Assembly (NCBI RefSeq): GCF_019396325.1
Contig: NZ_JAHKRO010000004.1
Location: forward strand, 62,001 to 126,000
Direction: 5' to 3'
Length of the DNA stretch: 64,000 nt
Source: Nonomuraea ceibae
GTDB lineage: Bacteria; Actinomycetota; Actinomycetes; Streptosporangiales; Streptosporangiaceae
The notes under the pieces were generated by a model that saw nothing but the letters and a program-made list of their open reading frames with translations, did no database searches and was not told the DNA's origin. Positions within the stretch are counted from its first letter, which is position 1. Each line of letters begins with the position of its first letter. A program made the translations under genes and the position numbers. This document shows, piece after piece, positions 10,024 through 18,236 of the stretch.

Positions 10024-10983
10024 ATGCGAATCGAGATCTGGGCCGACGTGGTCTGCGGCTGGGCGTACATCGGCAAGCGGCGCCTGGAGAAGGCCCTCGA
10101 AGGGCTGGACGCCGAGGTGGTCTGGAGGCCGTTCCGGATCGACCCGACGGCCCCCGCCCAGGCGATCCCCTACGAGGAGGCGATGGCCGACCCCCTGGTC
10201 GACGCCGCGGTGGAGCGCTGCGCCCCCGGCCTGACCCCGGGGGAGAACCGGGTGCGGATGTCGCTCATCGCCGCCGAGGAGGGCTTCGGCTGGCGCTGGG
10301 GCCCCGCCTGGCGCGCCAGCAGCCACGACGCCCACCGGCTGATCGCGCTGGCCGCCGAGCATGGCGCCGACCAGGACGCCGTGGCCGAGCTGGTGATGAA
10401 GGCCCACTTCATCGACGGCCTCGACATCAGCGACCGCCAGGTCCTGCACCGGATCGCCGCCGAGGCCGGCTTCCCCGAGGGCGCCGCGCTGCTCGACGAC
10501 GGCGCCGGGGAGCGGCTCGTCCGCGAGCTCCTGCTCCGGGGCAAGGCCATGGGCGTCGCCACCTCGCCCACGCTGGTCGTCGGCGGCCGGGCGCTGGCCG
10601 GGGCCCAGTCGCCCGAGGTCATCAGGGACTTCGTGCTGGCCGGCGACGGCCCCGGGCGGCGGCTGCCCGAGGAGGTCGAGCGCTACCGGCACGCCGAGTC
10701 GCTGCTGGACCAGCGCGACCCGCTCGGCGCGCTGGTGCTGCTCGGGCCGCTGCTCGGCGAGCACGGCGACGACCGCAACGTGCTCATGCTCGCCGGCCGG
10801 GCCTACTACGCCTCGGCGCAGCTCGGGCGCGCCCGCGCCACGCTGGAGCGCCTGGTCGAGCTGTCGCCCGACGACGCGTACGTCCACCAGCTGCTTGGAC
10901 GCACGCTCCAGCGGCAGGGACGGCCCGACGAGGCCGCGCCGCACCTGCGGCTGGCCGGCGCCATGGTGCCGGACTACGCCTGA
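10024..10983 (+). CDS. DsbA/FrnE-like thioredoxin-fold protein with C-terminal TPR-like tail
   Basis: 319 residues. The first 210 match the FrnE/DsbA oxidoreductase family (MRIEIWADVV, HDAHRLIALAAEHG, FPEGAALLDDG, MGVATSPTLVVGGR with the cis-Pro). The usual CPWC site is CGWA here: Cys11 is kept but the second cysteine is Ala14, so a classical disulfide exchange is not possible with this site alone. Residues about 220-319 are helical repeats (LMLAGRAYYASAQLGRARAT, VHQLLGRTLQRQGRPDEAAP) resembling TPRs. No signal peptide is seen, so it is cytosolic. Divergent from a TetR gene, followed 17 bases later by an APH-like gene. Confidence 0.82.
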   Translation: MRIEIWADVVCGWAYIGKRRLEKALEGLDAEVVWRPFRIDPTAPAQAIPYEEAMADPLVDAAVERCAPGLTPGENRVRMSLIAAEEGFGWRWGPAWRASSHDAHRLIALAAEHGADQDAVAELVMKAHFIDGLDISDRQVLHRIAAEAGFPEGAALLDDGAGERLVRELLLRGKAMGVATSPTLVVGGRALAGAQSPEVIRDFVLAGDGPGRRLPEEVERYRHAESLLDQRDPLGALVLLGPLLGEHGDDRNVLMLAGRAYYASAQLGRARATLERLVELSPDDAYVHQLLGRTLQRQGRPDEAAPHLRLAGAMVPDYA

Positions 10984-11000
10984 CCACCTAGCATGCGAAG

Positions 11001-11771
11001 ATGGCCGATCTCCAGGGGACGCACGCGGTCGAGGTGCGGGGCGACGTCGTCACCAAGCGCTACAAGGAGGAGAAGCCGGGCGCGGCCGAGCGCGAGTGGC
11101 GGGCACTGACCCTGCTGGCCCGCTACGCGCCCGGGCTCGCGCCCCGGCCCATCTCCAACGAGGGCGGCGTGACCATGTCCCGCATCGACGGCGTCCCGCT
11201 GCGCGGCCTGGCCGACGCGCCCGCGCACGCCGCCGACCTGGCCACCGCGCTCGCCGAGCTGCACGCCGCCGTCCCGCCGCAGGTCCTCGCCGGCGTGCCC
11301 GTACGCCGCTGGGGCCCGCAGGCGCTGGCCGGTCAGGTCGGGCAGTGGTGCGAGCAGTGGCAGCCCAGGGACCCGGCGGCCGACCGCGCCGTGAGCGAGG
11401 GCCGCCGGTGGCTGGAGCGGTGGCGGCCGAGCGAGGGCGACCCGCCGGTGCTCGGCGCCGGTGACGGCAACCTGGCCAACTTCCTGTGGGACGGCGAACG
11501 GGTGCGGATCGTCGACTTCGAGGACTCCGGCCGCAGCGACCGCGTCTACGAGCTGGCAGAGCTGTCGCAGCACGTCTCCATGTGGGTCGACGGCGAGGTC
11601 GACGTCCTGCGGCACGTCGAGCTCACCGCCGCCGAGCGGGCCCGGCTGCGCGAGTGCAGCAGGCTCCACGCGCTCACCTGGCTGTTCCTGCTGTCGGGTG
11701 AGGGCCCGCGCAACCCGCCCGGCACCTTCCGCCGCCAGGTCGAGCGGGTCCTCGCCGTGCTGGAGGCGTGA
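11001..11771 (+). CDS. APH-like phosphotransferase
   Basis: 256-residue aminoglycoside phosphotransferase/choline-kinase fold protein. The catalytic loop reads LGAGDGNLANFLWD, so the aspartate and the downstream Asn are present but the usual His of HGD is Ala. The metal-binding IVDFEDSG follows 8-10 residues later. N-lobe lysines occur in VVTKRYKEEKPGAAE. Substrate unknown; nothing links it to drug resistance. The start is ATG 11001, 17 bases after the DsbA-like gene, so the two are probably co-transcribed. Confidence 0.8.
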   Translation: MADLQGTHAVEVRGDVVTKRYKEEKPGAAEREWRALTLLARYAPGLAPRPISNEGGVTMSRIDGVPLRGLADAPAHAADLATALAELHAAVPPQVLAGVPVRRWGPQALAGQVGQWCEQWQPRDPAADRAVSEGRRWLERWRPSEGDPPVLGAGDGNLANFLWDGERVRIVDFEDSGRSDRVYELAELSQHVSMWVDGEVDVLRHVELTAAERARLRECSRLHALTWLFLLSGEGPRNPPGTFRRQVERVLAVLEA

Positions 11772-11777
11772 GGCGGC

Positions 11778-12602
11778 TCAGCCCGCGAGCACCCCGAGCA
11801 GGTGGCTGACCTCGCGCGACACCGCGTCGCGGCCGGCCTTGACGTACTTGCGCGGGTCGACGACCTTGCCGTCGTGGTCCAGGTAGTCGCGGATCGCGCC
11901 GGTGAACGCCTTGTTCAGGTGGGTGGCGATGTTGACCTTCTTCATGCCCTGGCGCACCGCCTCGCGCAGGATCTCGTCGGGCACGCCGGACGAGCCGTGC
12001 AGCACCAGCGGCACCGGCAGGGCCGCCCGCAGCTCGCCGATGAGGCCCAGGTCGAGCACGGCGTCCTTGGTGGTCATCGCATGCGAGGTGCCGACGGCCA
12101 CGGCCAGCGCGTCGACGCCGGTCCTGGCCACGTAGTCGGCCGCCTCGTGCGGCTTGGTGCGGGCGCCGGGGGCGTGCACGCCGTCCTTGCCGCCGACCTC
12201 GCCGAGCTCGGCCTCCACCCAGACGCCGCGCTCGTGGCACCAGGCGGTCACCTCGGCGGTGGCGGCCACGTTCGCCTCGTCGGGCAGCGCGGAGGCGTCG
12301 TACATGACCGAGCCGATCCCCAGCGTGACGGCCTCCTCGACGAGCGTGCGGTCGGTGGCGTGGTCGAGGTGCACCGCGACCGGGACCTCCGCGCGGCGGG
12401 CGACCGCGAGCGAGGCGAGCGCGATCGGCTCCAGCGCGCCGTGGTAGCGGACGCAGTTCTCGCTGATCTGGAGCACCACCGGCAGGCCGAGGGCCTCCGC
12501 GCCCGCGACGATGGCGGTGGCGTGCTCCAGCTGGATGACGTTGAACGCGCCCACCCCGGCGGGTGACTCACGGACGATGTCGCCGATTCCGGCGAGCGGC
12601 AT
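11778..12602 (-). CDS. Class II (ketose-bisphosphate) aldolase, tagatose/fructose type
   Basis: 274-residue zinc aldolase cleaving tagatose-1,6- or fructose-1,6-bisphosphate to DHAP and glyceraldehyde-3-P. Motifs: GAFNVIQLEHA, metal-site VHLDHATD, EAELGEVGGKDG, LAVAVGTSHA, PLVLHGSSGVPDEILREA and KVNIATHLNKAF. Size and motifs fit the KbaY/GatY/AgaY group. GGAG precedes ATG 12602. It is the last gene of a four-gene operon whose other members make its substrate, which favours tagatose bisphosphate over glycolytic use. Confidence 0.88.
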   Translation of the reverse strand: MPLAGIGDIVRESPAGVGAFNVIQLEHATAIVAGAEALGLPVVLQISENCVRYHGALEPIALASLAVARRAEVPVAVHLDHATDRTLVEEAVTLGIGSVMYDASALPDEANVAATAEVTAWCHERGVWVEAELGEVGGKDGVHAPGARTKPHEAADYVARTGVDALAVAVGTSHAMTTKDAVLDLGLIGELRAALPVPLVLHGSSGVPDEILREAVRQGMKKVNIATHLNKAFTGAIRDYLDHDGKVVDPRKYVKAGRDAVSREVSHLLGVLAG

Positions 12603-12614
12603 GACGGGCTCCTT

Positions 12615-13517
12615 CTACACGATCTCGATGAGGGGGTGGACGTGCGCGTACACGTCGCGGTCGAAGTCGCCCGCGACGGGCGCGGCCACGGCTGCGGCGC
12701 CCAGCGCCGCCGCCCGCCGCAGCCGCTCGGGCCACGGCGACCGTTCCACCAGGCCGAGCGCGAGCCCGGCCACCAGCGCGTCGCCGGCCCCCGTGGGGTT
12801 GCCTTCGACCTTGTACGGCATGCGCGCCCGCAGGACGCCCTCGGCGGTGACCGCCAGCAGGCCCGCCTCGCCCTGGGAGACGACGACGGCCTCGGCGCCC
12901 CGCTCGCGCAGCGCCTGGGCGCCTTCCTCGGGGGTGCCGTGCGGGACGGCCCTGGCCAGCTCCTCGGCGTTGGGCTTGACGACGGCGGGCCGGCCGCCGG
13001 GCGCGTGCCTGAGCGGCTCGCCGTCGGCGTCGACGATCGCCGGCACGCCCCGGTCGGCGGCGACGGCGGCGAGCCTGGCGTAGACGTCGGCGGGGACGCC
13101 CTGCGGCAGGCTCCCGGAGATGACCACCGCCCGCGCGCCGTCGAGCAGCGACTCATAGTGAGTCAGGAAATCTCCCAGCTCGTCCTCGGAGACCCGGGGC
13201 CCGGGCTCGTTGAACAGCGTCGCGCCGGAGGGCTGCGACACCGCGAGCGTGGTGCGCGACTCCCCGGCGATCGGCGCCAGCGCGGCGGGCAGCCCCGCCG
13301 CGCCCAGGTCGGCCTCGATCGCCCGGCCGGTCGGCCCGCCCGCCAGCCCGGTGACCAGCACCTCCTGCCCGAGCGCCGCGAGCACGCGGGCCACGTTGAC
13401 GCCCTTGCCGCCCGCCCGCCGGTGCACGGCGGCCACCCGGTTGACCCCGTCCCACTCGACGGCGGGCACCTGGTAGGTCACGTCGAGGGCGGCGTTGAGC
13501 GTCACGGTGAGGATCAT
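12615..13517 (-). CDS. PfkB family sugar-phosphate kinase (tagatose-6-P / fructose-1-P kinase type)
   Basis: 300-residue 1-phosphofructokinase/LacC-type kinase. Starts MILTVTLNAALDVTYQV, with the PfkB signature 1 RRAGGKGVNVARVLAALG and signature 2 NPTGAGDALVAGLALGL (catalytic Asp in GAGD). The ATG overlaps the upstream deacetylase stop (ATGA at 13517-13514). In this context it most likely phosphorylates tagatose-6-P, product of the SIS-domain protein, to the bisphosphate used by the aldolase. Confidence 0.88.
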   Translation of the reverse strand: MILTVTLNAALDVTYQVPAVEWDGVNRVAAVHRRAGGKGVNVARVLAALGQEVLVTGLAGGPTGRAIEADLGAAGLPAALAPIAGESRTTLAVSQPSGATLFNEPGPRVSEDELGDFLTHYESLLDGARAVVISGSLPQGVPADVYARLAAVAADRGVPAIVDADGEPLRHAPGGRPAVVKPNAEELARAVPHGTPEEGAQALRERGAEAVVVSQGEAGLLAVTAEGVLRARMPYKVEGNPTGAGDALVAGLALGLVERSPWPERLRRAAALGAAAVAAPVAGDFDRDVYAHVHPLIEIV

Positions 13518-14650
13518 CGAGGCTCCGTGATCCAGACGCCGCGCTTCATCACTCCGGCCACCTCCAGCTCGTCGGTCAGCACCACCAGGTCGGCCGACTT
13601 GCCGACGGCGATCGAGCCGGCCCGGTCGGCCAGGCCGAGCACCCGGGCCGGCGTCAGCGAGGCGATCTGCGCCGCGTCGGGCAGCGACAGCCCCATGTCC
13701 TGGACGGCCCGCCGGAACGCCACGTCCATGGTCAGCGTGGAACCCGCGATCGAGCCGCCCTCGACGAGGCGGGCGACGCCGTCGAGGACGCGGACGCCCA
13801 TCGGCCCGAGCCCGTACTCGCCGTCGCCGAGCCCGGCCGCCATCATCGCGTCGGTCACCAGCGCCGTGCGCCCCGGCCCGGCCACCTCGCAGGCCAGCCT
13901 CAGCATCGCCGGGTGCACGTGGACGCCGTCGTTGATCAGCTCGACCGTGACCCGCTCGTCCTCCAGCAGGGCCGCGATCGGGCCCGGGTCGCGGTGGCCG
14001 AGCTGCGGCATCGCGTTGTAGAGGTGGGTGGCGACGGTGACGCCGGCCTCGATCGTCTCGCGGGTCAGGTCGTAGTCGGCGCTGGTGTGGCCGAGCGCCG
14101 CGATCACGCCCTCGGAGACGGCCAGCCTGATCGTGTCGAGCGCGCCGGGCAGCTCGGCGGCGATGGTCAGCATGCGCACGTGCCCGCGCCCGGCCTTGAG
14201 CAGCCCGGAGAACTCCTGCGGCGAGGGCTCGCGCAGCAGCGCCGGGTTGTGCGCGCCGCAGCGCGATTTGGCGATGTAGGGGCCCTCGAAGTGGATGCCG
14301 GCCAGCAGGCCGTCGTCGCACAGGTCGGCCAGCGACGAGGCGGCGGCGGACAGCCGGTCGATCGAGTCGGTGACCAGGCTGGCCACCAGGGTCGTGGTGC
14401 CGTGGCGCTCGTGCAGCGCCACCGCCTCACGTGCTTCTTCCTGCTCGCCGGTCGGGAACGACCCGCCCGCGCCGCCGTGGTTGTGCATGTCGACGAAGCC
14501 GGGCACGACGTGCCGCCCTCCCAGGCTGTGACCCGGGCGGGGGGCGCTTCCGTGACCGACGTGCGTGATGCTGCCGTCTTCGATGGTCAGCCACCCCTCG
14601 TGCACTCCCTCGGGGGTCACGATGCGGGCGTCGGCGAGAGTAAGGCTCAT
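13514..14650 (-). CDS. nagA: N-acetylglucosamine/galactosamine-6-phosphate deacetylase
   Basis: 378-residue amidohydrolase removing acetate from GlcNAc-6-P or GalNAc-6-P. Seen are VVPGFVDMHNHGG (metal-site HxH), GIHFEGPYI with the Glu ligand, ALGHTSADYD, THLYNAMPQL, ELINDGVHVHP and the catalytic Asp in ALVTDAMMAAG; the end has GSIAVGKSADLVVL. It overlaps both neighbours by four bases (ATGA), so the operon is tightly coupled. Together with an AgaS-like gene, GalNAc-6-P is the more likely substrate; sugar specificity cannot be read from sequence. Confidence 0.9.
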   Translation of the reverse strand: MSLTLADARIVTPEGVHEGWLTIEDGSITHVGHGSAPRPGHSLGGRHVVPGFVDMHNHGGAGGSFPTGEQEEAREAVALHERHGTTTLVASLVTDSIDRLSAAASSLADLCDDGLLAGIHFEGPYIAKSRCGAHNPALLREPSPQEFSGLLKAGRGHVRMLTIAAELPGALDTIRLAVSEGVIAALGHTSADYDLTRETIEAGVTVATHLYNAMPQLGHRDPGPIAALLEDERVTVELINDGVHVHPAMLRLACEVAGPGRTALVTDAMMAAGLGDGEYGLGPMGVRVLDGVARLVEGGSIAGSTLTMDVAFRRAVQDMGLSLPDAAQIASLTPARVLGLADRAGSIAVGKSADLVVLTDELEVAGVMKRGVWITEPR

Positions 14651-15519
14651 GGAGAAAGGATCACAGATCGCGTGAGGTGCATGGGCTCGTCGGGGTTCAG
14701 TCCGCGGGCGAACGCGCGGGCCACCGCGACCCGCTGGGCCCGGATCAGCTCGGCCATCGGGTCGAGCCCGCTCTCCACGAACGTGCCGCCGGTGGCCTCG
14801 ACCTGCGCGCGCAGGCCCTCGGGGGCGGTGCCGAGCATCCAGGTGACGCGGCCGGGCCCGGCGATGCTGATGGGGCCGTGGCGGTATTCCATCGCCGGGT
14901 ACGCCTCCGTCCACGAGCGGGACGCCTCGCGCATCTTCAGCGCGGCCTCCTGCGCCAGGCCGACCGACCAGCCGGAGCCCAGGAACGTGAACTGCTCGGC
15001 GGCGACCAGCTCGTCCGGCAGCGGCTCGGCCAGGGCGAGCTCGGCGTCGGCGACGGCCTGGCTCAGGTCCTCGCCGAGGCTGGCGCGCAGCAGCGCGAGC
15101 TGGGTGGTGGCGAATCGGGTCTGCACGACCGACCGCTCGTCGGCGTAGTCGAGCACGACAAGCTCGTCCGCGGCGGTCCTGATCGGCGTCTCGGGGTCGG
15201 CGGTGATGGCCGTGGCCGGGATGTCGATCCGGTTGAGCAGGTCGAGCACCTCGGTGGTGGTGCCCGACCGGGTGAGCGCGAGCACGCGGTCGTAGCGCCG
15301 CCCGGCGGGGACCTCGGACGCGGCGAACGCGTCGGTCTCGCCCTGCCCGGCGCCTTCGCGCAGCGCGGCGTAGGCCATCGCGATGAACCAGGAGGTGCCG
15401 CAGCCGACGACGGCGACCCGCTCGCCCGGCTGGGGCAGCGCGCCCGCCGGGACGGCGGCGACGGCACGGCGCCAGCACTCGGGCTGGGACGCGATCTCGG
15501 CCTCGGTATGGGTGGACAA
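14647..15519 (-). CDS. SIS-domain sugar isomerase/deaminase (AgaS-like)
   Basis: 290-residue tandem SIS protein, related to AgaS and to the isomerase half of GlmS. First SIS domain has VAVVGCGTSWFIAMAYAAL and ALTRSGTTTEVLDLL; second has FTFLGSGWSVGLAQEAALKMRE and AYPAMEYRHGP. Expected reaction is galactosamine-6-P to tagatose-6-P plus ammonia (or the glucosamine version). TTG 15519 is the start, with GGAGGT upstream. First gene of the operon, divergent from a DeoR regulator. Confidence 0.82.
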   Translation of the reverse strand: MSTHTEAEIASQPECWRRAVAAVPAGALPQPGERVAVVGCGTSWFIAMAYAALREGAGQGETDAFAASEVPAGRRYDRVLALTRSGTTTEVLDLLNRIDIPATAITADPETPIRTAADELVVLDYADERSVVQTRFATTQLALLRASLGEDLSQAVADAELALAEPLPDELVAAEQFTFLGSGWSVGLAQEAALKMREASRSWTEAYPAMEYRHGPISIAGPGRVTWMLGTAPEGLRAQVEATGGTFVESGLDPMAELIRAQRVAVARAFARGLNPDEPMHLTRSVILSP

Positions 15520-15550
15520 CGCTTACCTCCGGATGTTCGTTTCTGCGTTG

Positions 15551-15579
15551 TTTATAGCAGAATAGAGCAGTAATGGACA
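15551..15579 (-). promoter_or_regulatory. Promoter/operator of the amino-sugar operon
   Basis: On the minus strand TGTCCA (15579-15574) and TATAAA (15556-15551), the latter preceded by TGC, are 17 bases apart. AGCAG occurs at 15556-15560 and 15566-15570, a 10-bp direct repeat inside the promoter and a plausible binding site for the divergent DeoR regulator. Confidence 0.5.
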
Positions 15580-15647
15580 CCGGTGGCTCGGATCTCGCGG
15601 CTGTGCCACGCTTGCCCCCTGACGGATCTGGCGAAGGGAGGCTGATC

Positions 15648-16418
15648 GTGTCCCGTTACGATCGGTGGAACGCGATTCTCGAGCTGCTCAGCCAGGAAGG
15701 CCGCCTGACCGTCGAGGAGGCGGCCCAGGCGCTCGACGTCTCCACCGCGACGATCCGCCGCGACTTCGACCAGCTCGCGCAGCAGCAGATGCTCATGCGC
15801 ACGCGCGGCGGCGCGGTCGCCCAGAGCGTCAGCTACGACCTCCCGCTGCGCTACAAGACGGCCAGGCACGCCGACGAGAAACAGCGCATCGCCGCTGCCG
15901 CCGCCGAGCTCGTCCGGCCAGGCGCGGTCGTCGGCATGAACGGCGGCACCACCACCTCCGAGCTGGCCCGCACCCTCGCCACGCAGGCCACGCTGGAGTC
16001 GGGCTTCACGATCGTCACCAACGCGCTCAACATCGCCGCCGAGCTGACCGTGCGCCGCCACGTCAAGATCGTCGTCACGGGCGGGGTGGCCAGGCAGCAG
16101 TCCTACGAGCTGATCGGCCCGCTCGCCTCCGGGGTGCTCGACCAGGTGACGATGGACGTGGCCTTCCTCGGCGTCGACGGCCTGGACGTGACGCTGGGCG
16201 CGTCGGCGCATCACGAGGGTGAGGCGGCGGTCAACCATCAGCTCATCAGCCGGGCCGGGCACGTCGTGGTGGTGGCGGATTCCTCGAAAATCGGAAAGAG
16301 GGCATTTTCCCGTATCTGCCCCATCGAGCAGATCGACACGCTCGTCACCGACGCCCTGCTCCCCGACGACTCCGCCGCCGCCCTCACCGAAGCCGGCGTC
16401 AAGGTGATCCGCGCCTGA
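15648..16418 (+). CDS. DeoR family transcriptional regulator of the amino-sugar operon
   Basis: 256-residue sugar-phosphate-responsive repressor. N-terminal winged helix RWNAILELLSQEGRLTVEEAAQALDVSTATIRRD is followed by the DeoR C-terminal sensor, with GMNGGTTTSELARTLA, VTNALNIAAEL and the KIVVTGG segments. GTG 15648 is chosen because GGGAGG lies just upstream and it removes an unlikely 25-residue extension. Divergent from the SIS/nagA/pfkB/aldolase operon, so probably an AgaR/NagR-like repressor of it. Confidence 0.9.
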   Translation: MSRYDRWNAILELLSQEGRLTVEEAAQALDVSTATIRRDFDQLAQQQMLMRTRGGAVAQSVSYDLPLRYKTARHADEKQRIAAAAAELVRPGAVVGMNGGTTTSELARTLATQATLESGFTIVTNALNIAAELTVRRHVKIVVTGGVARQQSYELIGPLASGVLDQVTMDVAFLGVDGLDVTLGASAHHEGEAAVNHQLISRAGHVVVVADSSKIGKRAFSRICPIEQIDTLVTDALLPDDSAAALTEAGVKVIRA

Positions 16419-16463
16419 CCACTGACCACCCCGGGGGCAGGTGATCCGGGGTTGAACGGGTAA

Positions 16464-16487
16464 GTATGGGATCAATGCAGCCCATAC
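16464..16487. promoter_or_regulatory. Perfect inverted repeat before glpD
   Basis: GTATGGG (16464-16470), 10-base spacer, CCCATAC (16481-16487), ending three bases before the glpD ribosome site AGGGGGAG. It could be a repressor operator or, in RNA, a hairpin next to the ribosome site. Confidence 0.5.
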
Positions 16488-16499
16488 CCAGGGGGAGTC

Positions 16500-18236
16500 A
16501 TGGCGGCGGGAAGGGGCGTGGCCCGGCTGGGGCCCGCCGAGCGCGGCGCGGCGCTGGAGACGATGGCCGCGCGCGAGCTGGACGTGGTCGTGGTCGGCGG
16601 CGGCGTGGTCGGCGCGGGCATCGCGCTCGACGCCGCCACGCGCGGCCTGGAGGTGGGCCTGGTCGAGGCCCGCGACTTCGCCTCGGGCACCTCCTCACGC
16701 TCGTCCAAGCTGATCCACGGCGGCCTGCGCTATCTCGAACAGCTCAACTTCGAGCTGGTCAGGGAGGCCCTTCAGGAGCGCGCCCTGCTGCTCCAGCGGA
16801 TCGCCCCCCACCTGGTGCGGCCGGTGCCGTTCCTGTTCCCGATGACCCACTTCGGCTGGGAGCGCCCGTACGTGGGGGCCGGGGTGGCGCTCTACGACAC
16901 GCTCGGGTTCGCCACCGGGCTGACCAGGGGCGTGCCGGGACACCGGCACCTGTCGAGGAGCCGGGCGCTGCGGCTGGCCCCGGCGCTCAAGCGCACCGCG
17001 TTCACCGGCGCCGTGCAGTACTGGGACGCGCAGGTCGACGACGCCCGGTACGTGATGACGATGCTGCGCACCGCCGCCACCTACGGCGCGCAGGTGGCGC
17101 CGCGCGCCCAGGCGGTCGGGTTCCTGCGCGAGGGCGAGCGGGTGACCGGGGTGCGGGTGCGCGACCTGGAGACCGGCGACGAGCTGGACGTGCGGGCGCA
17201 GCAGGTGGTCAACGCCACCGGCGTGTGGACCGACGACATCCAGGAGCTGGTGGGCGGGCGCGGGCAGATCCACGTGCGCGCGTCCAAGGGCATCCACCTG
17301 GTGGTGCCGCGTGACCGCATCCACTCCCTGACGGGGCTCATCCTGCGTACGGAGAAGTCCGTGCTGTTCGTGATCCCGTGGGGCAGGCACTGGATCATCG
17401 GCACCACCGACACCGAGTGGACGCTCGACAAGGCGCACCCGGCGGCGTCCCGGGCCGACATCGACTATCTGCTCGACCACGTCAACGCCGTCCTGTCGGT
17501 GCCGCTGACCAGGGACGACGTGGAGGGCGTCTATGCGGGGCTGCGCCCGCTGCTGTCGGGCGAGTCGGACGAGACGTCCAAGCTGTCGCGCGAGCACGTG
17601 GTGGCGCACCCGGTGCCGGGGCTGGTGATGATCGCGGGCGGCAAGTACACGACGTACCGGGTCATGGCCAAGGACGCCGTCGACGCCGTGGCGCACGGGC
17701 TGGACCAGCGGGTGCCGCGCTCGTGCACGGACCGGATCCCGCTGGCCGGGGCGGAGGGCTACCAGGCGCTGTGGAACGCCAGGCACCGGCTCGCGCACGA
17801 GTCGGGGCTGCACGTGGCCAGGATCGAGCACCTGCTCCAGCGCTACGGCTCGCTCATCGACGAGGTGCTGGAGCTGATCGACGAGGACCCGTCGCTGGCC
17901 AGGCCGCTGTCCGGGGCCGACGACTACCTGCGCGCCGAGGTGGTGCACGCCGCCACCCACGAGGGCGCCCGGCATCTCAACGACGTGCTGACACGCCGTA
18001 CGCACATCTCGATCGAGACCTTCCACCGCGGCCTGGCGGTGGCGCAGGAGGCCGCCGAGCTGCTCGCCGGGCCGCTGGGCTGGGACGGCGAGCAGGTCAA
18101 GCGGGAGGTCGAGTACTTCACCAAGCGAGTGGAGGCCGAGCGGCTGTCGCAGGAGCAGGACACCGACCACGCGGCCGACGCGATCAGGCTGGGCGCGCCC
18201 GAGATCGTGCCGGTGGCCGCGCCCGAGCGGTCATGA
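16500..18236 (+). CDS. glpD: Glycerol-3-phosphate dehydrogenase (FAD, respiratory)
   Basis: Membrane-associated flavoenzyme oxidising sn-glycerol-3-P to DHAP and passing electrons to the quinone pool. 578 residues: FAD dinucleotide fold DVVVVGGGVVGAGIALD at 28-44, signature SGTSSRSSKLIHGGLRYLE, the substrate-site IPWGRHWIIGTTDTEW, YAGLRPLL and a C-terminal DAO_C helical domain. Start ATG 16500 has AGGGGGAG upstream. No glpK or glpF is adjacent. It converges on the lipoprotein gene and the two stop codons overlap within TCATGA (18231-18236). Confidence 0.95.
   Translation: MAAGRGVARLGPAERGAALETMAARELDVVVVGGGVVGAGIALDAATRGLEVGLVEARDFASGTSSRSSKLIHGGLRYLEQLNFELVREALQERALLLQRIAPHLVRPVPFLFPMTHFGWERPYVGAGVALYDTLGFATGLTRGVPGHRHLSRSRALRLAPALKRTAFTGAVQYWDAQVDDARYVMTMLRTAATYGAQVAPRAQAVGFLREGERVTGVRVRDLETGDELDVRAQQVVNATGVWTDDIQELVGGRGQIHVRASKGIHLVVPRDRIHSLTGLILRTEKSVLFVIPWGRHWIIGTTDTEWTLDKAHPAASRADIDYLLDHVNAVLSVPLTRDDVEGVYAGLRPLLSGESDETSKLSREHVVAHPVPGLVMIAGGKYTTYRVMAKDAVDAVAHGLDQRVPRSCTDRIPLAGAEGYQALWNARHRLAHESGLHVARIEHLLQRYGSLIDEVLELIDEDPSLARPLSGADDYLRAEVVHAATHEGARHLNDVLTRRTHISIETFHRGLAVAQEAAELLAGPLGWDGEQVKREVEYFTKRVEAERLSQEQDTDHAADAIRLGAPEIVPVAAPERS

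Noticed and set aside
11001..11771. Aminoglycoside resistance gene
   Set aside because: Only the general APH fold is supported; the catalytic His is missing and the context is not resistance-related.
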